A stretch of DNA of 64,000 bases from Symbiodinium sp. CCMP2592 (GCA_905221615.1 CAJNDT010003369.1:558001-622000), one strand, 5' to 3'; shown: positions 29,401-36,026, counted from the first letter of the stretch. A program made the numbers and translations. The notes: generated from the letters alone by a model not told the origin.

Positions 29401-29500
29401 TCATCTAGATTCTAATTGTTGGGATTTAAGGCGTAATACACCCTTAACTACCCGCAACTTGTGCCGTGTTTGCAGAGACCGCCACCGCACAGGTCTCTAA
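20396..29500 (+). CDS. Copia Gag-Pol polyprotein with extra domains, 3034 aa
   Basis: Single frame, no stops. Start: ATG 20396 lies in the LTR; Met12 (20429) is next, inside the primer site, and the true start is unknown. Domains: coiled coil about 312-358; poly-Pro about 393; Gag about 452-730; CCCH finger C758/C767/C773/H777; CCHC knuckle C791/C794/H799/C804; aspartic protease DSGA 925-928; methyltransferase-like block about 1130-1300 (HLYAGAP 1138, LELD 1161, APPRGTF 1197, EHP 1275); integrase H1417/H1422/C1429/C1432 and D1456, D1651, E1687 (exact D-35-E) with an acidic insert about 1493-1611; 2OG-Fe(II)-oxygenase-like domain about 1880-2025 (H1930-x-D1932, H2001, R2010); reverse transcriptase about 2232-2500 (D2367, VYGL 2412, YVDD 2471-2474); RNase H D2644/E2683/D2719/H2737; membrane segment 2844-2861; terminal Cys/His motif 2998-3026. 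Proteolysis by the DSGA protease would release the products. All core catalytic residues are present. Confidence 0.96.
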   Translation: MATQGEHLQQVMSPTPGPEATGAVASPASLPGVRGGGDAPQTTVNGTTAGVGVPSPSGLAQPIGDGIQQTMMDASSGPSTSTAGLVPSPQLPQETVGTAGQPRVSAVGRTGGDGTLGQVGGLGTAGVTYEAVSTTEVADASGVHGDATAVTQGFSVATESGMASAQINVAAGVSGYNPSAANPGSSAEGFETPRSTAYGASAVMQTGAQAFASQLLGRVQSLFGGAANVQPLPQGWAPSPLTSPPRPSRPLQPLERGGRVLQDECQVPMPLFTGANAEQLAAMEQRAPLLYGSGSPDRPPHTESSSIPHDAIQAEVARQLDGLKQQLRAEQERAGRAEAELSRIRSQQAGEVEATALQQVGTREVGFSGFGDSGFGSHPVANTGVGFAPSSSSPPPPPPPSAPEPQGFAGLFSGLLGSGARSSSPAPQRPQAEPRDTLPAGAASASGPTDREILIAGMHQLQDAMSEMLKGSRAERDGGNSPTNPEAVKPGISSFPALAELTSDEGSLLYQDWLVVIGGLVGDVSDTAAEWWRQVLGVVDTAYGVWISSSPLDRLKVEPVVPAELLQGRWARVNFRICSMLMAAVPESIKADIVARKCNQSAPSILFRLHTTYQPGGGSEKEVIQKNLMQPTPASDPSSAVKSLREWIRWYNRCESCNMSPPDSTILSKSLTTITSQVLAQHEEAKFRTFMLRSMLKMDAQPTSSAVLEYHKHLLAEMEALAVSKATGVSAPKVRAVGTPSPGTSPKASGQPQASKPCKFFMGTSGCRRGPKCTFSHDMSGLSRQERSKKCLACGSEAHRQKDCPVAGGSPKGKGQPGGGDTNNAAGHRPTTADQASTAIQPGASPGRAEDFTAFMRMMFAAASSSEAFPPASTPAAPAQPPAIEDKPAAQEEPKASIKTIHLTAIEPGQVLEVDGSPSFLALVDSGATHALRAASSEAEWASAQPVVVSLAGKETSAMRLSAAGTLLLPPTSSAQTIVPLGSVIQQLGYRLDWTASRCRLIAPSGRAFRLRVKGGCPEIMESEALVLISKLEEKRLEDLKSLEANVAEGTSRIRAVKALMSKSWWDHMQDYVSLGSTNSAQLALQAAPFLADVPQAALQGLVEDVAQVSGWELLKGLTHLNRRRRRALLNAPEWIVHLYAGAPPGPKPFSHLESKNVAVLELDITRGSDQDVLRTPAWRALVWGAVHGKVSHLLGAPPRGTFDTHAHGSSVVPPVRGPLDLYGLPDLSAAQRSKVDRETALLCRQIWLHAVATAGRKVRPPAGVTRLEVGFLLEHPMLIDRYVPPSHALFGQVPSFWNTGLWNSYADEAGLFEVHVYKGDLEHVISRPTTLGTNYGDLQYLETLSLDKGLRGVTVQAAAAEPESESSGMPHLHRKSHESARWAPGFAQAVSMSIQNWSRWFRIAKTKADEQAWRDHVKNNHQPFRKDCSVCIRTAASGRRHVGVTHPSQFTLSADVCGPLKVPAVDPEGRSKAPKKFKYFLAASYRFPRLHGMPEIPDPLDEVDLSKEEPLDDFLEGAGTGLTEEEARDILENLSEDDAPPLPPPPHAPDDGSSPSKEEAESQEAEEEEDGEEAQEEEADDEEEALPNRGPQEGDWEFEYSDLKEPVQSDRLMFCVPLFDNKSPSVLEALQEIYLYLRALNLPVLRLHTDRSREFMNKATRKWFANQLVRVTTTEGDAPAQNGSAERTIRWLKTRARTLLRAADFPPPLWACAMRAAAAQQRSEVLGMATKLAAPFGAKCLVRVKAYTSVAAAKGEIAERWISGRYAGLSPTVNEGHLVYRDDGKGNGFTQSLHVRTKVVEPPECPEQFEGESVPVRRRVVGKSPPEAELRAAQLGSWTWSELEAGAKTLLQEWDPEAAKNLLMQVCQAYPEEQYQAGMFRRGGIVGCMRSTWSKPWLASLCARLLQHHAPDATFTSVCLSNSCQKDIHTDSSNLPGTTNLILPVCLPKRGGDLWVELGSGDVVRGSIVEHTDARGRKRHGVVHRLEEDEVFEFDPKRHHFVTPFKGTRVVVIGYTSDVLGKAEKDDLDGLADLGFPLPDSAYLQAPRLSQVQEEEEATEAHEIPIHQHPSFPESQPVNKGGGWQEVFPVADGFVDFAVNWSCSYRPVAPVCSPSKEEAGPEQNQRPVEIDEAWPVTVSWDMYVPQEPMSDAANASNCSLRVLKVVESGSRSSLEEEGFVSEGRPVIPYRLCKAEPTFTKNIEHLLSNLSSPLQIVHTVDPAEVALNPIPWIPSIEKEVKAIEHAVLRLRPSDPRQAEYLSDPRLQVVPSKFVFTVKPPDQGAAAVGDTGKLALTQPDNSTEALQGAPKASSQGQGLYRRKARLVACGNVAPNTGLDVYAGGAQAESLRTVIALASFFGWLLGVLDITSAFLKTPIPCLEGFPIFALTPPRLLVKLGLAVAHELWILSHAVYGLREAPRLWGQYRDACLAALVWDLDGVTYRLEPSTLDPNWWKVVRVEGGRVEGALLVYVDDFLLCGSLGVLQSLAKALQEKWATTPFVVATPEQPIKFLGVDIIVIPRGFVLSQQSYAEEVLRLHEVPCHVRGRIPCPRELASFEVGEGDSSPPDGEAVHRAQQVTGELLWLSQRTRPDLAFTASLLASLSTKAPCRALRIADRALAYLQRTKTASLVFEADGTQLHGWSDASFSPEGLRSHGGWCVCVHGCPVAWRSARQAFVTLSTAESELTASIECAIALESIEALLHTVGFDVAEERVLHVDSQASLAISDGHGSWRTRHLRVRAEYLREQTRSGKLRLAFCPGVEQLADLLTKPLPSARIEELVRLWGMRDFAGDTADREVRPSSSAAVDPVALSALLCLLQIQPARSSSRESEYPGLQLDGSLELYFVLGMALVCVLVVWEWLKRLWDRLDAWWAGSHASSRRARRLRRMQRAVEDELAAQLQGMSLEDVSSRPPAGESTAHNERAPVPSQSSHELPAAPRPKATQSRRRPAVREQSTQTDREPAFQPVTGVPPDPMPARIEIRTQYELPQGPFYFTAHGDCVHLDSNCWDLRRNTPLTTRNLCRVCRDRHRTGL
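20425..20442 (+). promoter_or_regulatory. Probable primer-binding site, half-tRNA type
   Basis: GGTGATGAGCCCAACGCC begins directly after the LTR. It contains ATGAGCCC, complementary to the GGGCUCAU anticodon arm of Met-type tRNAs, and not to a tRNA 3' CCA end. Drosophila copia and yeast Ty5 prime from an internally cut initiator tRNA-Met in this way. One mismatch is expected at the base 3' of the anticodon. The host tRNA is needed for proof. Confidence 0.6.
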
Positions 29501-29587
29501 AGGCAAGCCAAGGTTCAAGGCTAGAGGTCCCAGGAACGGGCATGCTGTAAATAGTGCAGCGTGTGCTAGTTGCCTGTCGGCTCTAGC

Positions 29588-29596
29588 AAGGAGGAG
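29588..29596 (+). promoter_or_regulatory. Polypurine tract
   Basis: AAGGAGGAG abuts the 3' LTR, the expected plus-strand primer for reverse transcription. The polyprotein stop is 88 bases upstream. Confidence 0.85.
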
Positions 29597-29931
29597 TGTT
29601 GAAATGCTTCTCACTGCATGCCCAGGTATCAGGTTAGACAGGTGTGTAGTCTGCTTGAAGGGATTGCCGGCACTTGTATAGTTTCCTTCAGGTAGGCTTG
29701 TACATGTGTGTTTCCTGTATCCTTTGGCTTAGGGGAAGGCTGCGTAGGAAAGCCTCTTGAGCCATGTGTACTGTAACCAACAACTTGTAAAGCTGTACAG
29801 GTCGTTTGTTGGTTTGTCGGTTCTCTTGTTGCTTCGTTGAGATCGTGAGTCGCCTCTGCGCCCAGCCATAGAAAACATTCTGCGTGAGCTTCGCTGCAGG
29901 GTATGGCCACCCAGGGTGAACACCTTCAACA
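29597..29931 (+). repeat. 3' LTR
   Basis: 335 bp, identical to the 5' LTR by eye; ends CACCTTCAACA. Confidence 0.96.
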
Positions 29932-30003
29932 CCGGTTATTATCACTTATAACCCCAATTAGGGTACCTATAACCCTACTTACTAAGTCCCATGATCCTCC
30001 AAG
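29932..30003. repeat. Target duplication (29932-29936) and PIR-A right part
   Basis: CCGGT duplication, then TATTATCACTTATAACCCC ... CCCATGATCCTCCAAG followed by TA. With 20037-20089 this rebuilds a PIR-A of normal length. Confidence 0.88.
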
Positions 30004-30234
30004 TAGACCCAGAGTCCCTTTGTCAAGGTACCCAAATTTCTATGTAACAGATCCTAACCATAAAACTACGTATCCTAAAGAAAGGGTTACGGTATGACCC
30101 TGTAGGTAGAACACTTGCCAAGCCGAAGCTTAACTCAATCCTACTGATAGGCAGTACGTATGCTACCCTGCAGATTCGGGTTTAGGCTTTAGGGTTCAGG
30201 GTTTAGGGTTCAGGATTTAGGGTTTAGGGGCCTA

Positions 30235-30344
30235 CTTGGAGGTTCATGGGTAGTTATAAGTGGGCTTATAAGTAGGGCAACCATAGTTATAGCCCATATT
30301 AGGGGACTTATAACTCCACTTATAACTATCCATGAGCCTCCAAG
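30235..30344. repeat. PIR-A element (GGTTC subtype)
   Basis: CTTGGAGGTTCATGGGTAG ... CCATGAGCCTCCAAG; TA on both sides. Confidence 0.82.
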
Positions 30345-30404
30345 TAGGGTTGCTAGCAAGACTTTTATTAGACCAGTCTTCCCAAAACCCTTGATCAACC
30401 ATAT

Positions 30405-30517
30405 CCTAGGATGCCCAGTGCTGCCCTTATTCCCTTTTTGCAGTCCCAGGTTCCTTCTAGAGTTACCCGCTACCAAAAGGGAGCCCTTTTTATTCCTAGG
30501 TTACTGGGCATCCTAGT
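30405..30517. repeat. PIR-F element nested in a larger inverted repeat
   Basis: GGATGCCCAGTGCTGCCCTT ... TAGGTTACTGGGCATCC. Outside it lie imperfect arms TTAGACCAGTC... / ...AATCCCAGTCTTAG at about 30368 and 30555. Confidence 0.6.
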
Positions 30518-30649
30518 ATCGTAACATCCTAACCCAAGGCACCCAAAATCCCAGTCTTAGTTAAGGAATACAGCTACCTTAAACCATATCAGTGCCCCTG
30601 CTACAATTTATGCTAAATTCCTTAGTTAAGGGGTTTGGGAGCATTACAG

Positions 30650-30781
30650 AAGACAGATTGGTTCTCGTCGTCGCAGCCGCAGGTCACCAAGGAGTGGATT
30701 TTGGCGCATGGCATCGCGAACCTGCAGGCAGAGCCGAAAGAGTCGCAAGGGATGGGATCTGTGGGTTTCTTGGCATTGTAA
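30650..30781 (+). CDS. Candidate exon, unknown protein
   Basis: Acceptor GCATTACAG; reads KTDWFSSSQPQVTKEWILAH then GIANLQAEPKESQGMGSVG; stop TAA 30779-30781. One of the most convincing exon reads. Confidence 0.5.
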   Translation, partial: KTDWFSSSQPQVTKEWILAHGIANLQAEPKESQGMGSVGFLAL

Positions 30782-30886
30782 AGGGGCTTGGTACGGATTT
30801 GCTTGTGTTTGGGAGTTTGGGGTCGAGCTGAGATTAAGGATCCCCGAGAGGGTCTGCTGTTTAACCCTAAACCCTAAACCCTAAAC

Positions 30887-30986
30887 CGATTTCACCGTCT
30901 GCCTTCGTGCCGGCTGCTGAGCCCCTGTCAGTCGAAAGTAGGGCCTTGCGCTTTTTGTGCCCAGGCCACTTAGGATCGTTTTCGGG
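30887..30986 (+). CDS. Candidate exon with GTAAGT donor
   Basis: Reads PISPSAFVPAAEPLSVESRA then LRFLCPGHLGSFS; ends at GGG/GTAAGT, a perfect splice-donor consensus. Confidence 0.42.
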
Positions 30987-30992
30987 GTAAGT

Positions 30993-31135
30993 AGGATTCC
31001 TGGTAGCGATGATCGCGATGATGATGATGATGATGATGATAAGGAAGATGGTGACAATGAGGGTGATGAGAATGATGATGCAGAAGATGATGACGATACC
31101 CTGGTTCCTTCAAGGTTTCACGGGTCCCCACTTGC
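30993..31135 (+). CDS. Candidate Asp-rich exon over a GAT microsatellite
   Basis: Reads IPGSDDRDDDDDDDD then KEDGDNEGDENDDAEDDDD and LVPSRFHGSPLA; ends CTTGCAG/GTTTGA. Acidic tract encoded by (GAT)n. Confidence 0.42.
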
Positions 31136-31279
31136 AGGTTTGAGGCTTTAGTGTTGAATCCTTCTTTCGGGGGTCTTGTAATGGTTGCACAAAGCCACTC
31201 CGCGAGCGGGCATTTGTTCTCTTTCTTGGGATTGTCTTGTTAGAACTGCACGAATCATAGGAAAAGGGTACCCTCACTA

Positions 31280-31380
31280 CGGCTGATGGTCAGAATCTTG
31301 CACGACCTTAAGGACCCTAAACTGTGGGAATTATGGTACGTTCCTTATTATGGGTACTGCAGGATTTTGACCATCAACAG
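31280..31380. repeat. PIR-C element, GGTC/GACC stem variant
   Basis: CGGCTGATGGTCAGAATC ... GATTTTGACCATCAACAG. Its arms pair with each other although both differ from most family members. Confidence 0.75.
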
Positions 31381-31415
31381 TGTTAAGTTGATATTGAGGA
31401 ACTCACTGCGGGTAA

Positions 31416-31564
31416 TTGGAGGATCATGGGACTTAGTAAATCGAGTTATAAGTTCTTTTAACTGGGAATAGAAGTACTTATAAGTGTAGTTACCTTACAT
31501 ATCTGATCCTAAACCCTTATAGTACCCCTATAGATCCCTGGGACCCCTTAAGGGATCCTTTATG
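31416..31564. repeat. PIR-A element with telomere-core extension
   Basis: TTGGAGGATCATGGGACTTA ... CTAAACCCTTATAGTACCCC ... GGATCCTTTATG. Confidence 0.65.
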
Positions 31565-31567
31565 TAC

Positions 31568-31622
31568 ACCATCTCAGAAGAAGTTCTGCCCGCTAAGCCC
31601 CACGGAGCAGATCCAGGGCTTG
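31568..31622 (+). CDS. Candidate exon
   Basis: TISEEVLPAKPHGADPGLG between a PIR-A and a telomere-like tract. Confidence 0.3.
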
Positions 31623-31813
31623 GGGGTTTAAGGCTTTAGGGCTTTAGGGGTTTAGGGGTTTAGGGGCTTAGGGGTTTTGTGTTTTATAGGATTTTGAAGC
31701 CCCTGATCCTTTAAGTAGACCCTAAACCTTAAACCCTTATAGTACCCCTACAGATCCCTTAAAGGGACCCTAAGACCCAAAAGCCCTAAACTCCCTAGCC
31801 CGAAGCCCCTCCA

Positions 31814-31871
31814 GCGGACCGCGCAGGTGCCCTTTGACATGGGCTCTTTCCGACTCTTGGCTGCTACCATA
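31814..31871 (+). CDS. Candidate exon ending at PIR-A
   Basis: After CCCTCCAG; RTAQVPFDMGSFRLLAATIP before the palindrome. Confidence 0.38.
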
Positions 31872-32003
31872 CCTGGAGGGTCGGGGGACTTAGTGAGTAG
31901 GTAGTACGTAGACTTATAAGTACCCTAAAAGGGACCCTAATTGGGGGTATGGTACTTATAACTCCGTAAAACAACAAGTTACTAAGTCCCCCGACCCTCC
32001 ACG
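31872..32003. repeat. PIR-A element (GGGTC subtype)
   Basis: CCTGGAGGGTCGGGGGACTT ... AAGTCCCCCGACCCTCCACG. Both arms changed together from the usual GATCATGGG/CCATGATC. Confidence 0.78.
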
Positions 32004-32024
32004 TAGGGGCCTCAATAATTAGAA

Positions 32025-32133
32025 CCCAGAGACTCCAAAACCCCTTAATTAAGGAAGATTCCTCAAATTAAAGTAGGATCCCTAATATGATTTAAGGAAT
32101 AATCCTTAATTAAGGGATATTGGAGTCTCTGGG
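32025..32133. repeat. PIR-B element
   Basis: CCCAGAGACTCCAAAACCCC ... GGATATTGGAGTCTCTGGG. Confidence 0.85.
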
Positions 32134-32134
32134 T

Positions 32135-32482
32135 AGCGGCCTCAATAGTTTTTACATAGGGTTCCTTTAAAGGGGTCTATAAGGGCTACCACAAGGGTTC
32201 TAAGATATAGAGGCTTTTGTTATTGGAATAGGGTTCTCTTTAAAGGGGTTCCTTGAAAGGCTCTATAAGGGATCTATATATAGTAGGGTTCTAGAGTATA
32301 GGAGGCCTTAATAATCAGAACAGGGTTCCATTTAAAGGGTTCCTGTGAAAGGGGCTTATAACGGCTACTAAAAGGATTTAATATAAAGGCCTTAATCAGT
32401 AGACTCGGGTATTGAGGTATATTATACTAATACTTATACTAGGGACACCCCCAAAGAATAGTATAGGTAATCATTTGGGCCC
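32135..32482. repeat. PIR-H copies in tandem
   Basis: Repeated GGCCTCAATAG..., GGGTTCCTTTAAAGGGG, CTATAAGGG blocks; at least two diverged copies ending TCATTTGGGCCCC. Confidence 0.5.
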
Positions 32483-32656
32483 CTGCATCACCAGTCTTGC
32501 ATGTTCCGGGTTTGAGAGTAGGGCAGTGATACCGAGTTGGCAGAATCGTTGGTAACGGTCTCCATCTGTTTTTCTCTCCCTATGTATCTATCTATTTGCC
32601 TTTCTTTCTACCCGTCTATCTTTCTATCTACACAAGTATGCAGATTCAGTCGGCTC

Positions 32657-32767
32657 CCATATGGGCAGTTGTCAAAATTATGGCACCTTTTTGGGTACCC
32701 TAAATATCAGGTGCCGTAATATAATAAGGACCCAAAAGGGGACCATAATTTTGACAACCACCCATAT
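32657..32767. repeat. PIR-D element
   Basis: CATATGGGCAGTTGTCAAAA ... TTTTGACAACCACCCATAT. Confidence 0.82.
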
Positions 32768-32828
32768 AGCATCGGGTCCAATAAAGCCAGGTGTTACGCG
32801 CTGACGCTCGTAGTCTGCCTGGTGCTTA
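32768..32828 (+). CDS. Candidate exon between PIR-D and PIR-A
   Basis: IGSNKARCYALTLVVCLVL, flanked directly by two palindromes. Confidence 0.36.
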
Positions 32829-33049
32829 CTTGGAGGATCATGGGACTTAGTAAGTAGGGTTATAAGTACCTTAATTGGGGCTATAAGTACTTGTAACTTA
32901 TAAGTGTAGTTTCCTTACTTATATCCCCAATTACTAAGTCCCATGATCCTTTAAGTAGACCCTAAACCCTAAACCCTTATAGTACCCCTACAGACTCCTT
33001 AAAGGGACCCCTTAAGGACCCCAATTACTAAGTCCCATGATCCTTTAAG
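32829..33049. repeat. PIR-A composite with telomere core
   Basis: Full PIR-A to 32955, then GACCCTAAACCCTAAACCCTTATAGTACCCC, TTAAAGGGACCCCTTAAGG and a second CCCATGATCCTTTAAG arm; TA on both outer sides. Confidence 0.82.
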
Positions 33050-33055
33050 TAGTAG

Positions 33056-33137
33056 GGACTGGGGGAATGGGGATCCCTATGATCATCCCTTAAGGTCCCC
33101 TATAGTAGTCCCAATAGTCCATTCCCCCATTCCCTAC
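33056..33137. repeat. PIR-J palindromic element, copy 1
   Basis: GGGACTGGGGGAATGGGG ... CCATTCCCCCATTCCC; second copy at 57809-57876. Confidence 0.65.
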
Positions 33138-33252
33138 GAAGAACCAGACAGGTTTAGGGTTTAGGGTTTAGGGTTTAGGGGTTCGTGATGGATCTGCAGA
33201 TCGCCAAGAATTGTTGGCGATCGGTTTTCAAAGCGAAAGAACTAACCCTAAG

Positions 33253-33487
33253 CTCAATGGCGGCTCGCAGCGAAGCGGCTCCCCGACCAGTTGCTCCCTG
33301 GTGTTGCCACCGCAGGGGTTGTGAGTTTCCCCGAAGACCCCAGACAGTTGGGGGATGCCTTTGTCGAGGCAGCTTACAAGGACGATTCTCCAGAAGCACG
33401 AACATGCGATGGATTGGCGAGCTTGGTTGCAAACCACGCACCCATTGCCATTGGCCCCGCTGGCTTTCGGCACACTTCGAGCGCCAG
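33253..33487 (+). CDS. Candidate exon, unknown protein
   Basis: Frame LAAKRLPDQLLPGVATAGVV, then FPEDPRQLGDAFVEAAYKDD, ending GCCAG/GTGGGG before a G run. 78 codons, unique, amphipathic. A second frame from ATG 33188 (MDLQIAKNCWRSVFKAKE) overlaps its start. Confidence 0.45.
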
Positions 33488-33550
33488 GTGGGGGGGGGGG
33501 TGGGGGCTGATAAAGTGCATGCACAGAGACCTTTGACGGGCCTTGCAGAT

Positions 33551-33619
33551 CGCTGATGGAGGATTAGGGCTGGTGTACTTCGAAGAAACTTCAGGAGTCA
33601 TTTCGTTGTACTATTGCTA
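33551..33619 (+). CDS. Candidate terminal exon
   Basis: Acceptor GCCTTGCAG; IADGGLGLVYFEETSGVISL then YYC and TAA. Phase does not match the 33487 donor exactly, so the link is unproven. Confidence 0.4.
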
Positions 33620-33673
33620 ACGAAACCAACGATGTACTCTTTTAACAGGATCATGTCACACCGCCCTAGGTAA

Positions 33674-33777
33674 AATGGGAGTTTCCGAAAACAGGGGACC
33701 CGAATATAGTACCCTATTTAGGATCCTTATTATAAGGACCCCCAAATAAGGTACCCCTCTTTTTCGGAAACTCCCAA
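33674..33777. repeat. PIR-E element
   Basis: TGGGAGTTTCCGAAAACAGG ... TTTTCGGAAACTCCCAAA. Confidence 0.82.
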
Positions 33778-33843
33778 ATGCTAGAATTGCAAGAGCTGAT
33801 CGTTCAGTTCCCAGAAGCCTGGACGTCAGATGTTTCCGCCTAG
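33778..33843 (+). CDS. Candidate short coding block after PIR-E
   Basis: ATG at the palindrome edge: MLELQELIVQFPEAWTSDVS, stop TAG. Confidence 0.38.
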   Translation: MLELQELIVQFPEAWTSDVSA

Positions 33844-34008
33844 CATCGAGAGCCTATGCCCGGACCATGCATGAACCCTACAAGCGACACCCTGAACCCA
33901 CCCTAAACCCCAAACTCTGAAGCAAAACACATTATCCCTAAACCGCAAATCCGGAACCCTATCCCCAAACCCCAGGCGGCGAAATACATCGGTTCTCAAA
34001 ATAATTAG

Positions 34009-34207
34009 CTGGAGCAACCCCTGCAAAGTAGTCATTGACGGCAAAGAAACCAAAGCGCACGTGGCTTATCTAAAGCTCCAGAACAGTGCGGCGCAGGATT
34101 TGAGTAGTCGGACTTCGTGTCGAAGCTTCCGGTTTGGAAATTTCGCCTTCGGATTCCACCTATACTATACTATAGTGTTAGGGTTCAGGCTTGTGCAAGC
34201 AGGATAA
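34009..34207 (+). CDS. Candidate exon, 66 codons
   Basis: After ATAATTAG; WSNPCKVVIDGKETKAHVAY, then LKLQNSAAQDLSSRTSCRS; stop TAA 34205-34207. Unique sequence, good protein composition. Confidence 0.48.
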
Positions 34208-34214
34208 CCTTCAG

Positions 34215-34301
34215 GATAGACCTTCGTTCTACATTGTCGGGACCCATCATCAGTCATCCGGCAGACGAGCCAAAAGCCGTAGCCCTAAAACTGGGTCTTA
34301 G
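34215..34301 (+). CDS. Candidate terminal exon
   Basis: Acceptor CCTTCAG; DRPSFYIVGTHHQSSGRRAK then SRSPKTGS, TAG. Confidence 0.42.
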   Translation, partial: DRPSFYIVGTHHQSSGRRAKSRSPKTGS

Positions 34302-34523
34302 TGGTTAGGGTTTAGGGTTAGGGCCCCAAATCCCCAAAACATGCAAACATCCAGCCTTAAACCCGAAGCCCTGCACCCTTCAAGCTCCAAGCCCCAAAAA
34401 CTAAGAAGCCCAAGCCATCAGTTGAAGGCCCCGAACACCAGCCCAACAAAAACGAGGGCCAAAACACACCCTGCCAGGCCCTTCACCCTCAACCCCAAAA
34501 CCCGAAAGGTAGAAAGCCTAATT

Positions 34524-34591
34524 CCGGGTTTAGGGTTTAGGGTTTAGGGTTTAGGGTTTAGGGTTTAGGGTTTAGGGTTTAGGGTTTAGGG
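34524..34591. repeat. Internal telomere array (TTTAGGG)n
   Basis: Nine or more perfect tandem G-strand units; among the purest in the window. Confidence 0.96.
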
Positions 34592-34635
34592 TCAAACCCT
34601 AACCCCGAACCGTAAGCCCTAAACTTCAAGAAAGC

Positions 34636-34735
34636 CCTAAACAAAGCCTGCCATCGCCTGAGGAAAGGTGAAGGGCGAGCGCGCCGAGGGTGCGCGGCAC
34701 ACAACGTGGTGCATCGCCGCCTTGCCGGGAGTTGG
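34636..34735 (+). CDS. Candidate exon, Arg-rich
   Basis: KACHRLRKGEGRARRGCAAH then NVVHRRLAGSWG between two telomere-like tracts. Confidence 0.3.
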
Positions 34736-34862
34736 GGTTTAGGGTTTAGCGGTTGAGGGTTTAGGTTTTAGGGGTTTAGGGTTTAGGGGTTTAGGGTTTA
34801 GGGGTTTAGAGGGGTTTAGGGTTTAGGGTTTAGGGGTTTCGGGTTTAGGGTTGAGGGTTTTA
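34735..34862. repeat. Internal telomere-like array (TTTAGGGG variants)
   Basis: GTTTAGGG and GGGTTTAGGGGTTTAG units, G strand. Confidence 0.9.
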
Positions 34863-35333
34863 CGGGTTCCTTGAGGTGTTTATGTTCCTTTACAGGGTTC
34901 ATGTAAAGGATTCTTTTGAGGGTTCCCAGCGGCTTTGGTTCAGGGTTTAGGGTTCCTTTAAAGGGTCCCTTTAAGGGATTCAGTTAAGGGTTCCTATAAC
35001 GCAAAAAACTAGACTTCAGACCCCAAGCCCTGACCCCCACAAGCCCTGCAACAACTAAAATTTATTTGTATTAGGGTTTTAGGAACCCTGCAACAACTCA
35101 TAAGTTAATTGTACAAGTAGATAGGTGCCCAAAGGGGCACTGAAACAATTGCTCCTTGTTTCGGGGCTAGAAGGGGCCCAAAAGCTGTATTCCAAAGGCC
35201 CCTAACTGTAAGATCCTTGTATTTAGGGTTGAGGGTTTGTAGGGTATAGGGTTTAGGGTTTAGTATGTTTGAGGGCTCTTTCAGGGCCACAATCCTAAAC
35301 CCTAATTAGCCTAAACCCTTAAACCAAACCCGA

Positions 35334-35422
35334 GCCAAGGATGTCGTCTTTAATCCTCTGATCGTGCAGCTCTTCATTGACGACGGCTTCTGCAACGCCA
35401 TGGATCCTTGGCTTGCTGAAAG
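35334..35422 (+). CDS. Candidate exon ending at PIR-A
   Basis: AKDVVFNPLIVQLFIDDGFC then NAMDPWLAES, continuous into the palindrome. Confidence 0.45.
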
Positions 35423-35509
35423 CATCATGGGACTTAGTAATTGGGGTTAGAAGCAAGGTAACTCTGAGGTACCTATAACCCTACTTACTCAGCCCGATGA
35501 TCCTCCAAG
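35423..35509. repeat. PIR-A element, left arm truncated
   Basis: CATCATGGGACTTAG ... CGATGATCCTCCAAG. Confidence 0.7.
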
Positions 35510-35519
35510 TTTGGGTACG

Positions 35520-35631
35520 GTAGAAGCCCAAAAGTTGGAAACCCCGTAGCCTCAATCCCTAGAAGTAATGCATGCGAAATCCCGGCGCTATTTGGCCTTA
35601 ATCAGGTTTCCGACTTTCTAGGGGTTTACTG
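35520..35631. repeat. PIR-G element
   Basis: GTAGAAGCCCAAAAGTTGGA ... TTTCCGACTTTCTAGGGGTT. Confidence 0.7.
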
Positions 35632-35716
35632 TGTAGGGATTCAGAGTTCAGGGTAGAAGGTTCAGGGTACTCGGCCTAGAGTTTGAGGGTTTGGAGCTTT
35701 GACGTTTCCGGCTTAC

Positions 35717-35825
35717 TCGGGAGTTTCCGAGAACTAGGGGTACCTTATTTCATGGGGTCCTTATAGTAAGGATCCTACTATTTAAAGTACTATATGAGGG
35801 TCCCTTATTTTCGGAAACTCCCACT
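35717..35825. repeat. PIR-E element
   Basis: CGGGAGTTTCCGAGAACTAG ... TTTTCGGAAACTCCCAC. Confidence 0.8.
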
Positions 35826-35923
35826 CAGTGGGTTTTCGAGTCGGAAACCTCTTGAAATTGGTGAGTCTCCCCGGAGCCCCACGGAGATCTGCGACCCATC
35901 CAGCACACTCAATATCTTTGTCA

Positions 35924-36026
35924 TACGGTTGATGATATAAATCCTGCATGACCCATAATAAGGAATATACCATAATTACCGTATATTCCTTATTATGGGT
36001 AATGCAGGATTTATATCATCAACCGT
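35924..36026. repeat. PIR-C element, near-perfect palindrome
   Basis: ACGGTTGATGATATAAATCC ... GGATTTATATCATCAACCGT; almost the full length is self-complementary. Confidence 0.88.

Larger units (their letters stand above)
20090..29931 (+). mobile_element. Complete Ty1/Copia LTR retrotransposon
   Basis: Length 9842 bp. Identical 335-bp LTRs, TG...CA ends inside a 7-bp terminal inverted repeat (TGTTGAA/TTCAACA), 5-bp target duplication CCGGT (20085-20089 and 29932-29936), tRNA-primer site, polypurine tract and one intact polyprotein with integrase before reverse transcriptase (Copia order). Identical LTRs imply a very recent insertion, possibly still active. It landed inside a PIR-A palindrome. 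The length is large for Copia (commonly 5-6 kb), because of extra domains in the polyprotein. Confidence 0.97.

Noticed and set aside
20181-29404. Many open frames antisense or out of frame within the retrotransposon
   Set aside because: They overlap the intact 3034-codon frame, which has all expected Copia motifs; the others are shadows of its codon usage.
30957-31151. A complete small acidic protein from a GTG start
   Set aside because: The frame is open but starts without ATG and spans a GTAAGT donor; the Asp-rich part is more likely an exon over a GAT microsatellite.
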